DNA of 64,000 bases from Alkalimarinus sediminis (GTDB lineage: Bacteria > Pseudomonadota > Gammaproteobacteria > Pseudomonadales > Oleiphilaceae). The notes beneath the pieces were generated by a model. That model was not told the DNA's origin. It ran no database searches and saw only the letters and a program-made list of their open reading frames with translations. The position numbers and the translations under genes were made by a program. Where the stretch lies: positions 3,405,001-3,469,000 of the forward strand of contig NZ_CP101527.1 in the NCBI RefSeq assembly GCF_026427595.1, written 5' to 3'. This document shows positions 16,235 through 24,778 of this stretch, piece by piece; positions within the stretch are counted from its first letter, which is position 1, and every line of letters begins with the position of its first letter.

Positions 16235-18007
16235 ATGAAGCTACTAGAGTTACCCGGTAATATACTTTTCAACAAGACTGTACCCGCAACCCCTTCTGCT
16301 GAAAAGAAGAAGGTGATTCTCAATCCAAAAACCGAAAGCTATGACCACCTCGATAAAAAATCTAGAGAACTACTTAAAAAGACCATCGCATTTTTCGAGG
16401 AACGCGGTAAGGCAAAACTCAAAGAAGATGACCACGAGCGCACCTGGTATGCTGACTTCTTAGCCTTTGCTAAAAAAGAAAAACTATTTGCTACATTTCT
16501 AACCCCTAAGGACTACGGCAACAAAGACTACCGATGGGACACATTTAGAAACTGTGCACTCAATGAAGTTCTTGGCTTTTATGGGTTAGCCCACTGGTAT
16601 ACTTGGCAGGTAACGATTCTCGGGTTAGGCCCAATTTGGATTAGTAAAAATGAAGCCGTCAAAAAAAGAGCGGCAAAACTCTTAAAAGATGGGGGTATTT
16701 TTGCTTTCGGGCTATCCGAAAAAGAGCACGGAGCAGACATTTACTCAAGTGACATGCTCTTAACTCGCCAAGAGGACGGCAGCTATCTGGCAAACGGCAG
16801 CAAGTACTACATAGGTAACGGCAATAAAGCCGCACTGGTATCAACCTTTGGTAAACTGACTGATACTGATGAATACGTATTCTTTGTTGTTGATTCGCAA
16901 CACCAGAATTATGAATTAGTCCAGAACGTTGTTAACTCTCAGAACTATGTCGCTGAGTACAAGCTCAACGATTACCCCATTCGTGAAGAGGATATTCTAG
17001 CCAAAGGACGCGAAGCTTGGGATATGGCTCTCAATACAGTAAACGTTGGCAAGTTTAATTTGGGCTGGGGGTCAATTGGTATCTGCTCTCACGCCTATTA
17101 CGAAGCAATTAACCATGCCTCTAGTCGTCGCCTCTTCGACCACTATGTAACCGACTTCGTTCATATAAAACAGCTATTTACTGAAGCGTATGCCCGCCTT
17201 ACCGCCATGAAGCTATTTGCCATGCGAGGCGTTGACTATATGCGCTTTGCCAACGCTGATGATCGTCGTTACTTGCTGTTCACCCCGATGGTTAAAATGA
17301 AGGTGACCACTCAAGGTGAAGAGGTAATGAACGAGCTTTGGGACGTCATTGCAGCAAAAGGTTTTGAAAAGAATATGTACTTCGAAATGGCCGTTAAAGA
17401 TATACGGGCACTCCCCAAGCTAGAGGGGACGGTTCATGTCAATATGGCGTTGATTTTGAAGTTTATGGGCAACTATTTCTTCAAACCAGCCAAGTTTCCA
17501 GAAGTGCCCACCATGAGCGAGCCAGCCAATGACGACTTCTTGTTTAATCAGGGGGCGACCAAAGGTTTAGGTAAAACCCGCTTTCACGACTACCGTGAAG
17601 TGTACGATAAAGTTGACCTGCCCAACGTCAATATATTCAAGAAACAAATTCGCTTGCTCAAGTTACTGCTAGTGGCCGGTAAACCCAACAAAGAACAGAG
17701 TAAAGACTTTGATTTCTTATTGATGCTAGGCGAACTATTTACTCTGGTAGTTTACGGGCAATTGATACTGGAAAACGCCAAAATAAAAGGTATAGAAGAT
17801 GACCTAGTTGAGCAGATTTTTGATTTTATGATTCGAGACTTCTCTAAGTTTGCCCTGCAACTAAGCCAAAAAGGGTGCACCACACTGGTTCAGCAAACCA
17901 TCTGTGACCGTATGATCAAACGACCTAAGGTTGATGATGCGCGTCAAACTCGAGTATGGGAAAACTACGCCTACGCCATGAAAGACCAGTATGCCATGAA
18001 CCCTTAA
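16235..18007 (+). CDS. Acyl-CoA dehydrogenase, long (about 590-residue) type
   Basis: This 590-residue flavoprotein resembles the larger FadE-like acyl-CoA dehydrogenases of Pseudomonas and relatives, which oxidise fatty acyl-CoA to enoyl-CoA. The middle domain has FAFGLSEKEHGADIYSSD and the flavin-contact strand YLANGSKYYIGNG; the C-terminal extension beyond residue 400 is larger than in standard 380-residue enzymes. ATG 16235 follows AGGGAGA by about 8 bases. Gene order with the TetR gene and its shared palindromes implies regulated fatty-acid use. Chain length cannot be read from sequence. Confidence 0.88.
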   Translation: MKLLELPGNILFNKTVPATPSAEKKKVILNPKTESYDHLDKKSRELLKKTIAFFEERGKAKLKEDDHERTWYADFLAFAKKEKLFATFLTPKDYGNKDYRWDTFRNCALNEVLGFYGLAHWYTWQVTILGLGPIWISKNEAVKKRAAKLLKDGGIFAFGLSEKEHGADIYSSDMLLTRQEDGSYLANGSKYYIGNGNKAALVSTFGKLTDTDEYVFFVVDSQHQNYELVQNVVNSQNYVAEYKLNDYPIREEDILAKGREAWDMALNTVNVGKFNLGWGSIGICSHAYYEAINHASSRRLFDHYVTDFVHIKQLFTEAYARLTAMKLFAMRGVDYMRFANADDRRYLLFTPMVKMKVTTQGEEVMNELWDVIAAKGFEKNMYFEMAVKDIRALPKLEGTVHVNMALILKFMGNYFFKPAKFPEVPTMSEPANDDFLFNQGATKGLGKTRFHDYREVYDKVDLPNVNIFKKQIRLLKLLLVAGKPNKEQSKDFDFLLMLGELFTLVVYGQLILENAKIKGIEDDLVEQIFDFMIRDFSKFALQLSQKGCTTLVQQTICDRMIKRPKVDDARQTRVWENYAYAMKDQYAMNP

Positions 18008-18171
18008 ATACCTTTGAACTAGCCACCCATCTGAGCAGACTCTAATCTGAGTCTGCTCATCATCTAGGTTTAAATCAGATTAATTGCATATTAGATTAAT
18101 AGCTTATTGATAATTTAAGTTGGCCGTTCTATATTCCCGCACCCAACTCTGAAAACAAAAGCCCACTCAAT

Positions 18172-19020
18172 ATGACAACATCTAGCCACTCGGACGCAAT
18201 AACAGCGCAAGCCGAACCGGTGACTATTGCTAATAGCTTTAAAACAACGCTGCCTGTTCTGTTTGGCTACGTCCCTATGGGGATGGCCTTTGGCTTACTG
18301 TTAGCCGATCAGGGGTATGCCTGGTACTGGGCAACCATTATGGGTGTGGTTATTTTCGCCGGCGCTGCTCAGTTTATGGCGATTGGGCTTCTGGCTGCTA
18401 GCGCGGGGTTGTTTGAAGTCGCCATGACCACACTTCTGCTTAACTCTCGCCATATTTTTTATGGGCTATCACTCATTCACCACCTTAAAGCCAAGGGCTG
18501 GCATAAGTTATACATTATTTTCGGTCTAACAGATGAAACCTACTCACTGCTTACCGCACATCATGCACTTAAATGCCAAACCAATGCACTTAAAGGTCAA
18601 GACAGCTCACCTAAAAATCAGGGCAACACTAGTGCTCAGCAAAACGGCATAGATACCGAAATAAGTACTTCAGAGGATCTGCAAGAAGGGAAGTTTCAAT
18701 TTATCATTACTGCGCTAAATCATAGCTATTGGGTACTAGGCTGTACCATTGGCGCCCTGCTAGGTGGCGCACTGACATTTGACACTAATGGGTTAGAATT
18801 TACTCTACCGGCACTTTTCATGGTGTTGGTTATCGAGCAGTATAAAGCAACACAAAAAATATTCCCCTTTGTGATTGCTTTGGCCTGCGCAATAGCCTCA
18901 CTCATGCTATTTGACTCAGACAGCATGCTACTGATCTCAATCACCATGACATTAACGTTATTGCTCGGCAAGCAGCAGTTAGATGTACGAGGGATAACCG
19001 TCAAAAGGGGGGCAAAGTAG
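18172..19020 (+). CDS. azlC: AzlC family branched-chain amino acid exporter, large subunit
   Basis: AzlC with AzlD forms an inner-membrane exporter for branched-chain amino acids (YgaZH in E. coli). Family signs are LPVLFGYVPMGMAFGLLL, FAGAAQFMAIGLLAA and LNSRHIFYGLSL. At 282 residues it is longer than usual because about 40 polar residues (roughly 125-165, rich in Q, N, S, T) are inserted between the TDETYSLL segment and the next membrane helix. The stop codon overlaps the azlD start by one base, showing translational coupling. Confidence 0.9.
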   Translation: MTTSSHSDAITAQAEPVTIANSFKTTLPVLFGYVPMGMAFGLLLADQGYAWYWATIMGVVIFAGAAQFMAIGLLAASAGLFEVAMTTLLLNSRHIFYGLSLIHHLKAKGWHKLYIIFGLTDETYSLLTAHHALKCQTNALKGQDSSPKNQGNTSAQQNGIDTEISTSEDLQEGKFQFIITALNHSYWVLGCTIGALLGGALTFDTNGLEFTLPALFMVLVIEQYKATQKIFPFVIALACAIASLMLFDSDSMLLISITMTLTLLLGKQQLDVRGITVKRGAK

Positions 19021-19343
19021 TGGATAATATTATCTATCTGGTTAGCTTTATTTTGACTATGAGCCTGGCCACATTTGCCACACGAGCAGCCCCCTTTGTT
19101 TTGTTTCACAAACAAGGTGAGCACCCGATATTAGTGTTTCTAGGCCGCTACTTACCACCAGCTATTATGCTGCTATTGCTTATATACTGCGTTAAAGACA
19201 TTGACTGGTTCGTAGATCAAGGTGGTATAAACGAACTGACTGCATTAAGCGCTGTAACCATAGCACACCTAGTATTCCGCAACCCATTAGTGAGTATTTT
19301 GCTGGGAACTGGGCTCTACATGTATCTCAAGCAAAGCATATAA
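19020..19343 (+). CDS. azlD: AzlD domain small subunit
   Basis: This 107-residue membrane protein has three to four helices and the AzlD signature (TFATRAAPFVLF, and LGRYLPPAIMLLLLIY). It starts with GTG at 19020, which shares its G with the TAG of azlC. It is the partner subunit of the branched-chain amino acid exporter. Its stop lies 5 bases from the end of the convergent binding-protein gene. Confidence 0.9.
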   Translation: MDNIIYLVSFILTMSLATFATRAAPFVLFHKQGEHPILVFLGRYLPPAIMLLLLIYCVKDIDWFVDQGGINELTALSAVTIAHLVFRNPLVSILLGTGLYMYLKQSI

Positions 19344-19348
19344 AGCCG

Positions 19349-20095
19349 TTACTGAGCCACCAAACCATTGCTTGTAATAACATTTGCTTCTACCAATTCA
19401 GCGTAAGCTCGGTTAAAGCCATTCACAATACTCTCATAATTTGGGTTGGTGCGATTAATCCATGCTACGACAGGAATGGTTTTGAGCGGATAAAAAAAGT
19501 AAGGCGTGTTTTTGTTGTCTGAATACTCTCGCAGCAACGGCTCTGTTTCGCTTGAGCTCCAAACAAAATCACCCCGCCCTTTACCAAACATTTTTAGCGT
19601 CAGCCTGGCTGTTCTAGCCTCAATAACTCTCACGCTATTTGCCTGCTCAAGGCTTTTCAGATCTTTGAATACCAAATACGGTAATTCAAACCCTAGCGGG
19701 ATAACTAGTGACCGCCCCTTTAACAACAAAGAGTCAATCGGGGTAGACACTTGCTCTCTTGAGTAGATTCCTCCAACCCAAGAGTAAGACCAGTCGCTTA
19801 CTACGCAGCACTCATTGAAACGAGGAATTTTACCCGTAATCAATATATCTATATGGCCATCTTCTAGCTGCTTGTATGTTCGTGCAGCACTGATGGCAGA
19901 AAACTTACAGCCTACTCTTTGTTGCTCACACATTCTCCTGAACACATCAACAAGCTCACCCTCAATCTCATCAACATCATTCAAATAGTATAGTGGCGGA
20001 TAATCATAGCCCGCGATTTTCAGCGTCAACGACTGACTTGCTGCAGCGCCAAACGACATAAGCAATGTAAAACAACAGATTAAGAATAACTTCAC
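19349..20095 (-). CDS. Periplasmic solute-binding protein, family 3
   Basis: From GTG 20095 the protein has 248 residues with a signal peptide (KLFLICCFTLLMSFGAAASQ) and a family-3 (amino-acid type) binding fold: LKIAGYDYPPLYYL, GELVDVFRRMC, GHIDILITGKI. No transporter genes accompany it. I prefer GTG 20095 over TTG 20113 because TAGGA lies 8 bases before it. The next gene upstream on the same strand is a hybrid histidine kinase (133 bases away from the ATG), so a sensory rather than uptake role is possible. Confidence 0.82.
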   Translation of the reverse strand: MKLFLICCFTLLMSFGAAASQSLTLKIAGYDYPPLYYLNDVDEIEGELVDVFRRMCEQQRVGCKFSAISAARTYKQLEDGHIDILITGKIPRFNECCVVSDWSYSWVGGIYSREQVSTPIDSLLLKGRSLVIPLGFELPYLVFKDLKSLEQANSVRVIEARTARLTLKMFGKGRGDFVWSSSETEPLLREYSDNKNTPYFFYPLKTIPVVAWINRTNPNYESIVNGFNRAYAELVEANVITSNGLVAQ

Positions 20096-20228
20096 GTTTA
20101 ATTTCCTACTCAAAAATCTTATGCCCTATTTCACTACCAGATAACTCTAGTATGGATACTATTATGAATAGCACAACTCTTAGCGCATATTTCTCGCACT
20201 ATTATGGTGCCTTCCAACTTAAACACTG

Positions 20229-22361
20229 CTACGCGGTTACCGGGCTACAGAGTTGCTTAATTTTTGACTTGAGATGGTTCGGGTTAAATGGCTTTCCGAG
20301 ATAATCATCCATTCCCACTTCATAGGCTTCAGCAACAAACTCTTCGGTAGCAGTAGCGGTTAACGCAATAATCGGCAGCGGCTCGCCTTGCATTAAACTG
20401 CGAATGGCCAACGTTGCTTGAAAGCCGTCCATCACTGGCATCTGTATATCCATCAAAACCAAATCATACTTCTGAGCGCGAACTTTCTGCACAGCCTCTT
20501 CACCATTTTTGACGATATCCATCATCACCCCCCATTTTGTCAGCCATTTTTTGATTACCATGACATTCACGGGGTTGTCTTCAGCAACTAATATAGATAG
20601 ACCGGCTAGCTCTTCCTTCACTGTTTGGTCTGCGAGTTCACCGTTCATTTTGGGCAATGCACTAGAAGGTATAAAAGACAAGTCCGCAGGTGCTTTTCGC
20701 ATCGTTAACTTAAACGAGAATATGGTGCCTTTTCCTTCTTCACTCTCAACCGTAATATCGGAGCCAAAAGCATCCAAAAGACCTTTAGTAATAGAGAGAC
20801 CCAAGCCACTCCCACCATAGTGGCGAGTGATAGTATTATCCGCCTGAGAAAACTGCTCAAAAATATGTTCAAGCTTATCTTTGGCGATGCCAATACCTGT
20901 ATCGGAGACCTTAAATTCAATAGTAGCCTGCTGTTCATCAGTGTGCAGCACCACAACACTTAACGTAACGCCCCCTACCTTTGTAAACTTAATCGCATTG
21001 CTGGTTAGGTTTAGGAGAATTTGAGTTATGCGAACAGGGTCGCCTAAATATCGACGATCTAACTGCTCACTTAACCCGACATCAAAAGTGATACCTTTTT
21101 CAAAGGCCGTGTATTGCGCACTATTTTTTATACTATCGACCAACTCAGACAAACAGAACGGGACTCGCTCCAAGGTAATTCGCCCTGCATCAATCTTGCT
21201 GAAGTCCAATACATCATTCACCAGGGTTAACAGGTTTTCACCCGCAAATTTAAGGATATTTAGACTTTCAACATGCTCCGGTTTGGGGTCATCTTCAAGG
21301 AGTAGCTGGGTAATACCAATAACGCCATTCAACGGGGTGCGAATTTCATGGCTCATCGTGGCTAAGAAGTTAGCCTTGGCCGCTGCTGCCTCTTCGGCTT
21401 TCTCTTTTGCATCTATTAACGCCAACTCTGTCTGCTTCTGACGGCTAATATCTTTTACGCTAGCGGCCACGCCTTGAGGAAACCCTTTATCGTCAGTCAC
21501 GACAAACTGAGTTAGAAAGGCAGAGAATGTGCTGCCATCCTTTCGGCTTAACTCCGTTTCACCACGCCAATTGAGCACATTGGCAATGGACTTCTGAAGA
21601 CTATGCTTGTTCTCAGCACAGTTATAAAACGACTGGATAGACTTGCCTACTAGCTCATCCTGCGTATAACCATAAAGCTGTTCTGCCGAAGGGTTAGCAA
21701 ACTGAATATTTCCTTTCAAATCACAAAAGAAAATTGCATCGATATCATTCTTTAATATCTGCTGGCTAATGATCAGCTGATCGAAATTTCGTTGGGCGGA
21801 GTCTCGCTCTTCACGAAAAAACAGAATAAACAGAAGTAAACAAGAGAGGGAACCTAATACAGCAGTAAAACGAATCTGCTCTTCTGCATCCGCAGACAAT
21901 TGGTATTGAGAAAACGGTACAACGCAAAAGACAAGATCTAGCACAACAAGGACTAGAGCAATACTCAGACAGGTTAATTGTAAAAAATACTCTTTAAACT
22001 GAAACATCATAACCGCTGTGGGTAGTCCAACCACCAAATAAAGATAGACAAAGCTGTCGTGCCCCATCATGGTGGAGTTTAAAAAACCAACGGTAAAGTT
22101 CACCAACACAAACAGTACTCGGGCGAACTGGTCATGCCCTGTTGCGTTAATGCTTGGAATAACAGCATTAAACACCACCAAAAACAAAATTGTGAAAAAG
22201 ACCGTATAGAGTTGGTGATAGCCATAGAGGGCTAAATAGGGGAGTAAACTCACGGCCAAAATCAGCGCAGAAGTATTGCACAGGCGAATGCACTTACCGA
22301 CCCCTGCCGAGACACCTGAATCGATGCCACGATTAATAATACGACCTATCGAAAATCCCAT
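20229..22361 (-). CDS. Hybrid sensor histidine kinase/response regulator
   Basis: From ATG 22361 this has 710 residues. Six hydrophobic helices (about residues 30-185) form a membrane sensor. A PAS domain (about 195-310), a HisKA domain with H338 in SHEIRTPLNG, an ATPase domain (N box NAIKF, GIGI and GSGLGLSI), and a C-terminal receiver with D638 in LVLMDIQMPV follow. No separate Hpt protein or DNA-binding response regulator is adjacent, so the phosphate acceptor is unknown. A TTG at 22373 is an alternative start. Confidence 0.9.
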   Translation of the reverse strand: MGFSIGRIINRGIDSGVSAGVGKCIRLCNTSALILAVSLLPYLALYGYHQLYTVFFTILFLVVFNAVIPSINATGHDQFARVLFVLVNFTVGFLNSTMMGHDSFVYLYLVVGLPTAVMMFQFKEYFLQLTCLSIALVLVVLDLVFCVVPFSQYQLSADAEEQIRFTAVLGSLSCLLLFILFFREERDSAQRNFDQLIISQQILKNDIDAIFFCDLKGNIQFANPSAEQLYGYTQDELVGKSIQSFYNCAENKHSLQKSIANVLNWRGETELSRKDGSTFSAFLTQFVVTDDKGFPQGVAASVKDISRQKQTELALIDAKEKAEEAAAAKANFLATMSHEIRTPLNGVIGITQLLLEDDPKPEHVESLNILKFAGENLLTLVNDVLDFSKIDAGRITLERVPFCLSELVDSIKNSAQYTAFEKGITFDVGLSEQLDRRYLGDPVRITQILLNLTSNAIKFTKVGGVTLSVVVLHTDEQQATIEFKVSDTGIGIAKDKLEHIFEQFSQADNTITRHYGGSGLGLSITKGLLDAFGSDITVESEEGKGTIFSFKLTMRKAPADLSFIPSSALPKMNGELADQTVKEELAGLSILVAEDNPVNVMVIKKWLTKWGVMMDIVKNGEEAVQKVRAQKYDLVLMDIQMPVMDGFQATLAIRSLMQGEPLPIIALTATATEEFVAEAYEVGMDDYLGKPFNPNHLKSKIKQLCSPVTA

Positions 22362-22590
22362 TTCACAACACAACTGTTATCTTTTTTAAAATCAGAAGTT
22401 ATAAATTATCTGCCTTGGTTATATCGCACCCCTATCCTGCAGGGGTGATAGAGAAAGCAACCCTGATGCGAATATAGCTTCAACTTGATCGCTGAAATTA
22501 TACGCAACCGGTTATCAAATTACTTGATCAACTTTCTTTAGATGTGACATCAAGGTCATTTTTTAAAGAATATCATCAGAAACACACCCA

Positions 22591-22620
22591 ATACCAAGCG
22601 CTTGCTTGGTGTCTTTTTTT
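22591..22620 (+). terminator. Orphan Rho-independent terminator
   Basis: ACCAAGC (22593-22599) and GCTTGGT (22604-22610) form a 7-bp stem, extendable to 9, with a GCTT loop and seven T at 22614-22620. No gene on the + strand ends here: the kinase gene runs away to the left. It must end either a small RNA from 22380-22590 or a leader of the acyl-CoA dehydrogenase at 22674. Confidence 0.8.
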
Positions 22621-22673
22621 AATTCATACTCAGCCAACAGGAAAAACAATAACAAGACCCTAAAGGTGATGAA

Positions 22674-23822
22674 ATGGACACGACAACTCACTACTTTAAT
22701 GACACTCACCAGATGGTGCGTCAAACCGTTCGCGACTTTGTCTCTCGCCATATATTACCCAATATAAATGAGTGGGAAGAACAAGGGACATTTCCGAGAG
22801 AGTTATATCAATTAGCAGGTGACGCAGGCATTCTTGGTATTGGCTTTCCTGAAGAGTTTGGCGGCACAGGGCAAAAAGATACATTTATGAAGGTCGCAGC
22901 AAGCGAAGAGCTAATGAGATGTACATCCGGCGGATTAGTTGCCAGCCTAGGCTCTCTAGATATTGCATTACCGCCCATTGCCTTGTGGGGCAGTCAACCG
23001 CTTAAAGAGAAAGTGATACCTCCCGTATTGAGGGGAGAAAAAATAGCGGCACTGGCCATTACAGAACCTAGCGCTGGCTCAGATGTCGCAAACATCCGCA
23101 CCAAAGCCATAAAAGAGGGTGATCATTATAGGGTAAATGGTAGTAAGATGTTTATCACCAGTGGTGTGCGAGCCGACCATTATACGGTCGCAGTCAGAAC
23201 CGGCGGCGAAGGACATGGCGGCATCAGCATGCTCATGATCGAAAAAGGAACGCCAGGCTTTACCGTCGGCCAGAATCTGAAGAAGATGGGTTGGTGGGCA
23301 AGTGATACCGCAGAGCTGTTTTTTGATGACTGCCTAGTCCCTGCTGAAAACCTGATAGGTCGTGAGAATAGTGGCTTTATTTGTATAATGACCAACTTTA
23401 TGCAAGAGCGCCTATCGTTATCTATTATGGCCTACATGACCGCTCAATTAGCCCTCGAAGAGAGTTTACGCTACATAAAAGAACGCCATGCCTTCGGTCG
23501 CCCTATTGGCAAATTTCAGGTTACTAAACACAAGCTGGTAGACATGGCGACACAAGTCGAAATCGCCAAAGAGTACACCTACCGCGTCGCAGCCTTGATG
23601 CAAGCAGGAAAAAACCCAATCAAAGAGGTATCGATGGCGAAGAACTTTGCTACTGAGGTGTGTGAAAACGTCACCAACCATGCTGTACAGATTTTTGGCG
23701 GCATGGGGTATATGCGCGAATCAACGGTAGAGCGCTTATATCGTGATAGCCGGATTTTATCGATTGGCGGTGGCACAACCGAGGTGATGAAAGAGTTGAT
23801 CGCCAAACAGATGGGACTCTAA
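22674..23822 (+). CDS. Acyl-CoA dehydrogenase, standard type
   Basis: This 382-residue protein has the usual three-domain acyl-CoA dehydrogenase layout and length. Conserved elements are ALAITEPSAGSDVANIRTKA (flavin site, about residues 124-143), NGSKMFITSG, and the C-terminal QIFGGMGYMRESTVERLYRD with GGGTTEV that contacts the adenine of FAD. It would oxidise a short, branched or medium-chain acyl-CoA; the exact substrate is not evident. ATG 22674 is preceded by AAAGGTGATGAA. It stands alone without electron-transfer flavoprotein genes. Confidence 0.9.
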   Translation: MDTTTHYFNDTHQMVRQTVRDFVSRHILPNINEWEEQGTFPRELYQLAGDAGILGIGFPEEFGGTGQKDTFMKVAASEELMRCTSGGLVASLGSLDIALPPIALWGSQPLKEKVIPPVLRGEKIAALAITEPSAGSDVANIRTKAIKEGDHYRVNGSKMFITSGVRADHYTVAVRTGGEGHGGISMLMIEKGTPGFTVGQNLKKMGWWASDTAELFFDDCLVPAENLIGRENSGFICIMTNFMQERLSLSIMAYMTAQLALEESLRYIKERHAFGRPIGKFQVTKHKLVDMATQVEIAKEYTYRVAALMQAGKNPIKEVSMAKNFATEVCENVTNHAVQIFGGMGYMRESTVERLYRDSRILSIGGGTTEVMKELIAKQMGL

Positions 23823-23899
23823 ACTACTGCTTTTAACCGACTGCAGATCTTAAAATTATAACTTTAGTCTATCAGCGATGAACTTTTTGGCCCTAACTG

Positions 23900-23928
23900 T
23901 TGGTTTGGTGACCAGGAACGATTATAAT
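23900..23928 (+). promoter_or_regulatory. Sigma70-type promoter of ppa
   Basis: TTGGTT (23900-23905), a 17-base spacer and TATAAT (23923-23928) make a near-consensus promoter, 43 bases upstream of the ppa ATG. A second TATAAT occurs at 23938-23943. Confidence 0.7.
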
Positions 23929-23970
23929 TCGCGCCTTTATAATTCAGGAAACACGGACAAAGGTACTTCC

Positions 23971-24510
23971 ATGAACTTTGACAATATCCCAGCAGGCGAA
24001 AACGCTCCAGAAGACATTTATGTTGCGATTGAAATTCCTGCGAACAGCAGCCCAATCAAATACGAAATTGACAAAGATCTGGGCGCTTTGATGGTTGACC
24101 GTTTTATGGCAACCCCTATGTTCTACCCTGCAAACTACGGTTTTATTCCTCACACATTGGCTGATGACGGCGATGCGCTAGACGTATTAGTTGTAACACC
24201 TTACCCAGTAGCGCCAGGTTCAGTGATTCGCTGCCGCCCCGTTGGTGTTCTGAACATGGAAGACGAAGCCGGTGAAGATGCTAAGTTAGTGGCTGTTCCT
24301 CACAGCAAAATCACACGTCTTTATGATGACGTTAAAGAAGTTAGCGATCTACCTGAACTACTTCGTGAGCAAATCAAACACTTCTTCGAGAACTATAAAG
24401 ATCTTGAAAATGGCAAGTGGGTTAAAGTTCAAGGCTGGGAAAACGCAGACGCAGCAAGACGCGCAATCGTTGGTGCTATCGCAGCATACAACGGCGAGAA
24501 CGGAAAATAA
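23971..24510 (+). CDS. ppa: Inorganic pyrophosphatase, family I
   Basis: This 179-residue cytoplasmic enzyme hydrolyses pyrophosphate and pulls biosynthetic reactions forward. The family I catalytic signature [10 protein letters not shown] with its metal-binding aspartates is present near residue 66-75, along with [15 protein letters not shown] and [15 protein letters not shown] 23971 is the family start; the frame is open upstream but lacks a ribosome site and a promoter overlaps that stretch. A clear terminator follows. Confidence 0.96.
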   Translation: MNFDNIPAGENAPEDIYVAIEIPANSSPIKYEIDKDLGALMVDRFMATPMFYPANYGFIPHTLADDGDALDVLVVTPYPVAPGSVIRCRPVGVLNMEDEAGEDAKLVAVPHSKITRLYDDVKEVSDLPELLREQIKHFFENYKDLENGKWVKVQGWENADAARRAIVGAIAAYNGENGK

Positions 24511-24540
24511 GGTATTTCTTAACCTTATTTCAACGCCACT

Positions 24541-24575
24541 TAAAAAGGGGCCTGCTAAGTGCGGCTCCTTTTTTA
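24541..24575 (+). terminator. Rho-independent terminator of ppa
   Basis: AAAAGGGGCC (24543-24552) pairs with GGCTCCTTTT (24563-24572), with one G-U pair, and runs into a T tract. Confidence 0.85.
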
Positions 24576-24689
24576 TATTATCATGGCGAGATTTTATTAA
24601 TTCTCCCACCCTACTTTTCACCACTCCCCCCCCAAGCACACCCTCTTATACCCAGAAAATATTAGCTTAAACCCCTCTCTAGAGTGAAG

Positions 24690-24738
24690 TTGACCACGGT
24701 CAATTTTAGGATTTTTTGTTGGGCGTATAGTTGCACCT
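24690..24738 (+). promoter_or_regulatory. FNR/DNR-type box and promoter of nosR
   Basis: TTGACCACGGTCAA at 24690-24703 has two perfect six-base arms and fits the FNR/ANR/DNR consensus TTGAT-N4-ATCAA, with the C/G variant. A -10-like TATAGT lies at 24726-24731, giving an inferred start near 24738. The box centre is then at -41.5, the classical position for FNR-class activation. This supports oxygen- and NO-responsive control of the nos genes. Confidence 0.82.
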
Positions 24739-24741
24739 ATC

Positions 24742-24760
24742 GTGCGACATTCTGTCGCAC
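24742..24760 (+). promoter_or_regulatory. Perfect hairpin in the nosR leader
   Basis: GTGCGACA (24742-24749) and TGTCGCAC (24753-24760) form an 8-bp perfect stem with a 3-base loop. It lies just after the inferred transcription start and before the ribosome site GGAG. It could be an mRNA stabiliser or the binding site of a second regulator. Confidence 0.6.
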
Positions 24761-24778
24761 TTGCTGTTTGGAGTAATC

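Noticed and set aside
23878-23970. N-terminal extension of inorganic pyrophosphatase
   Set aside because: A promoter overlaps it, there is no ribosome site, and the family starts at the ATG at 23971.
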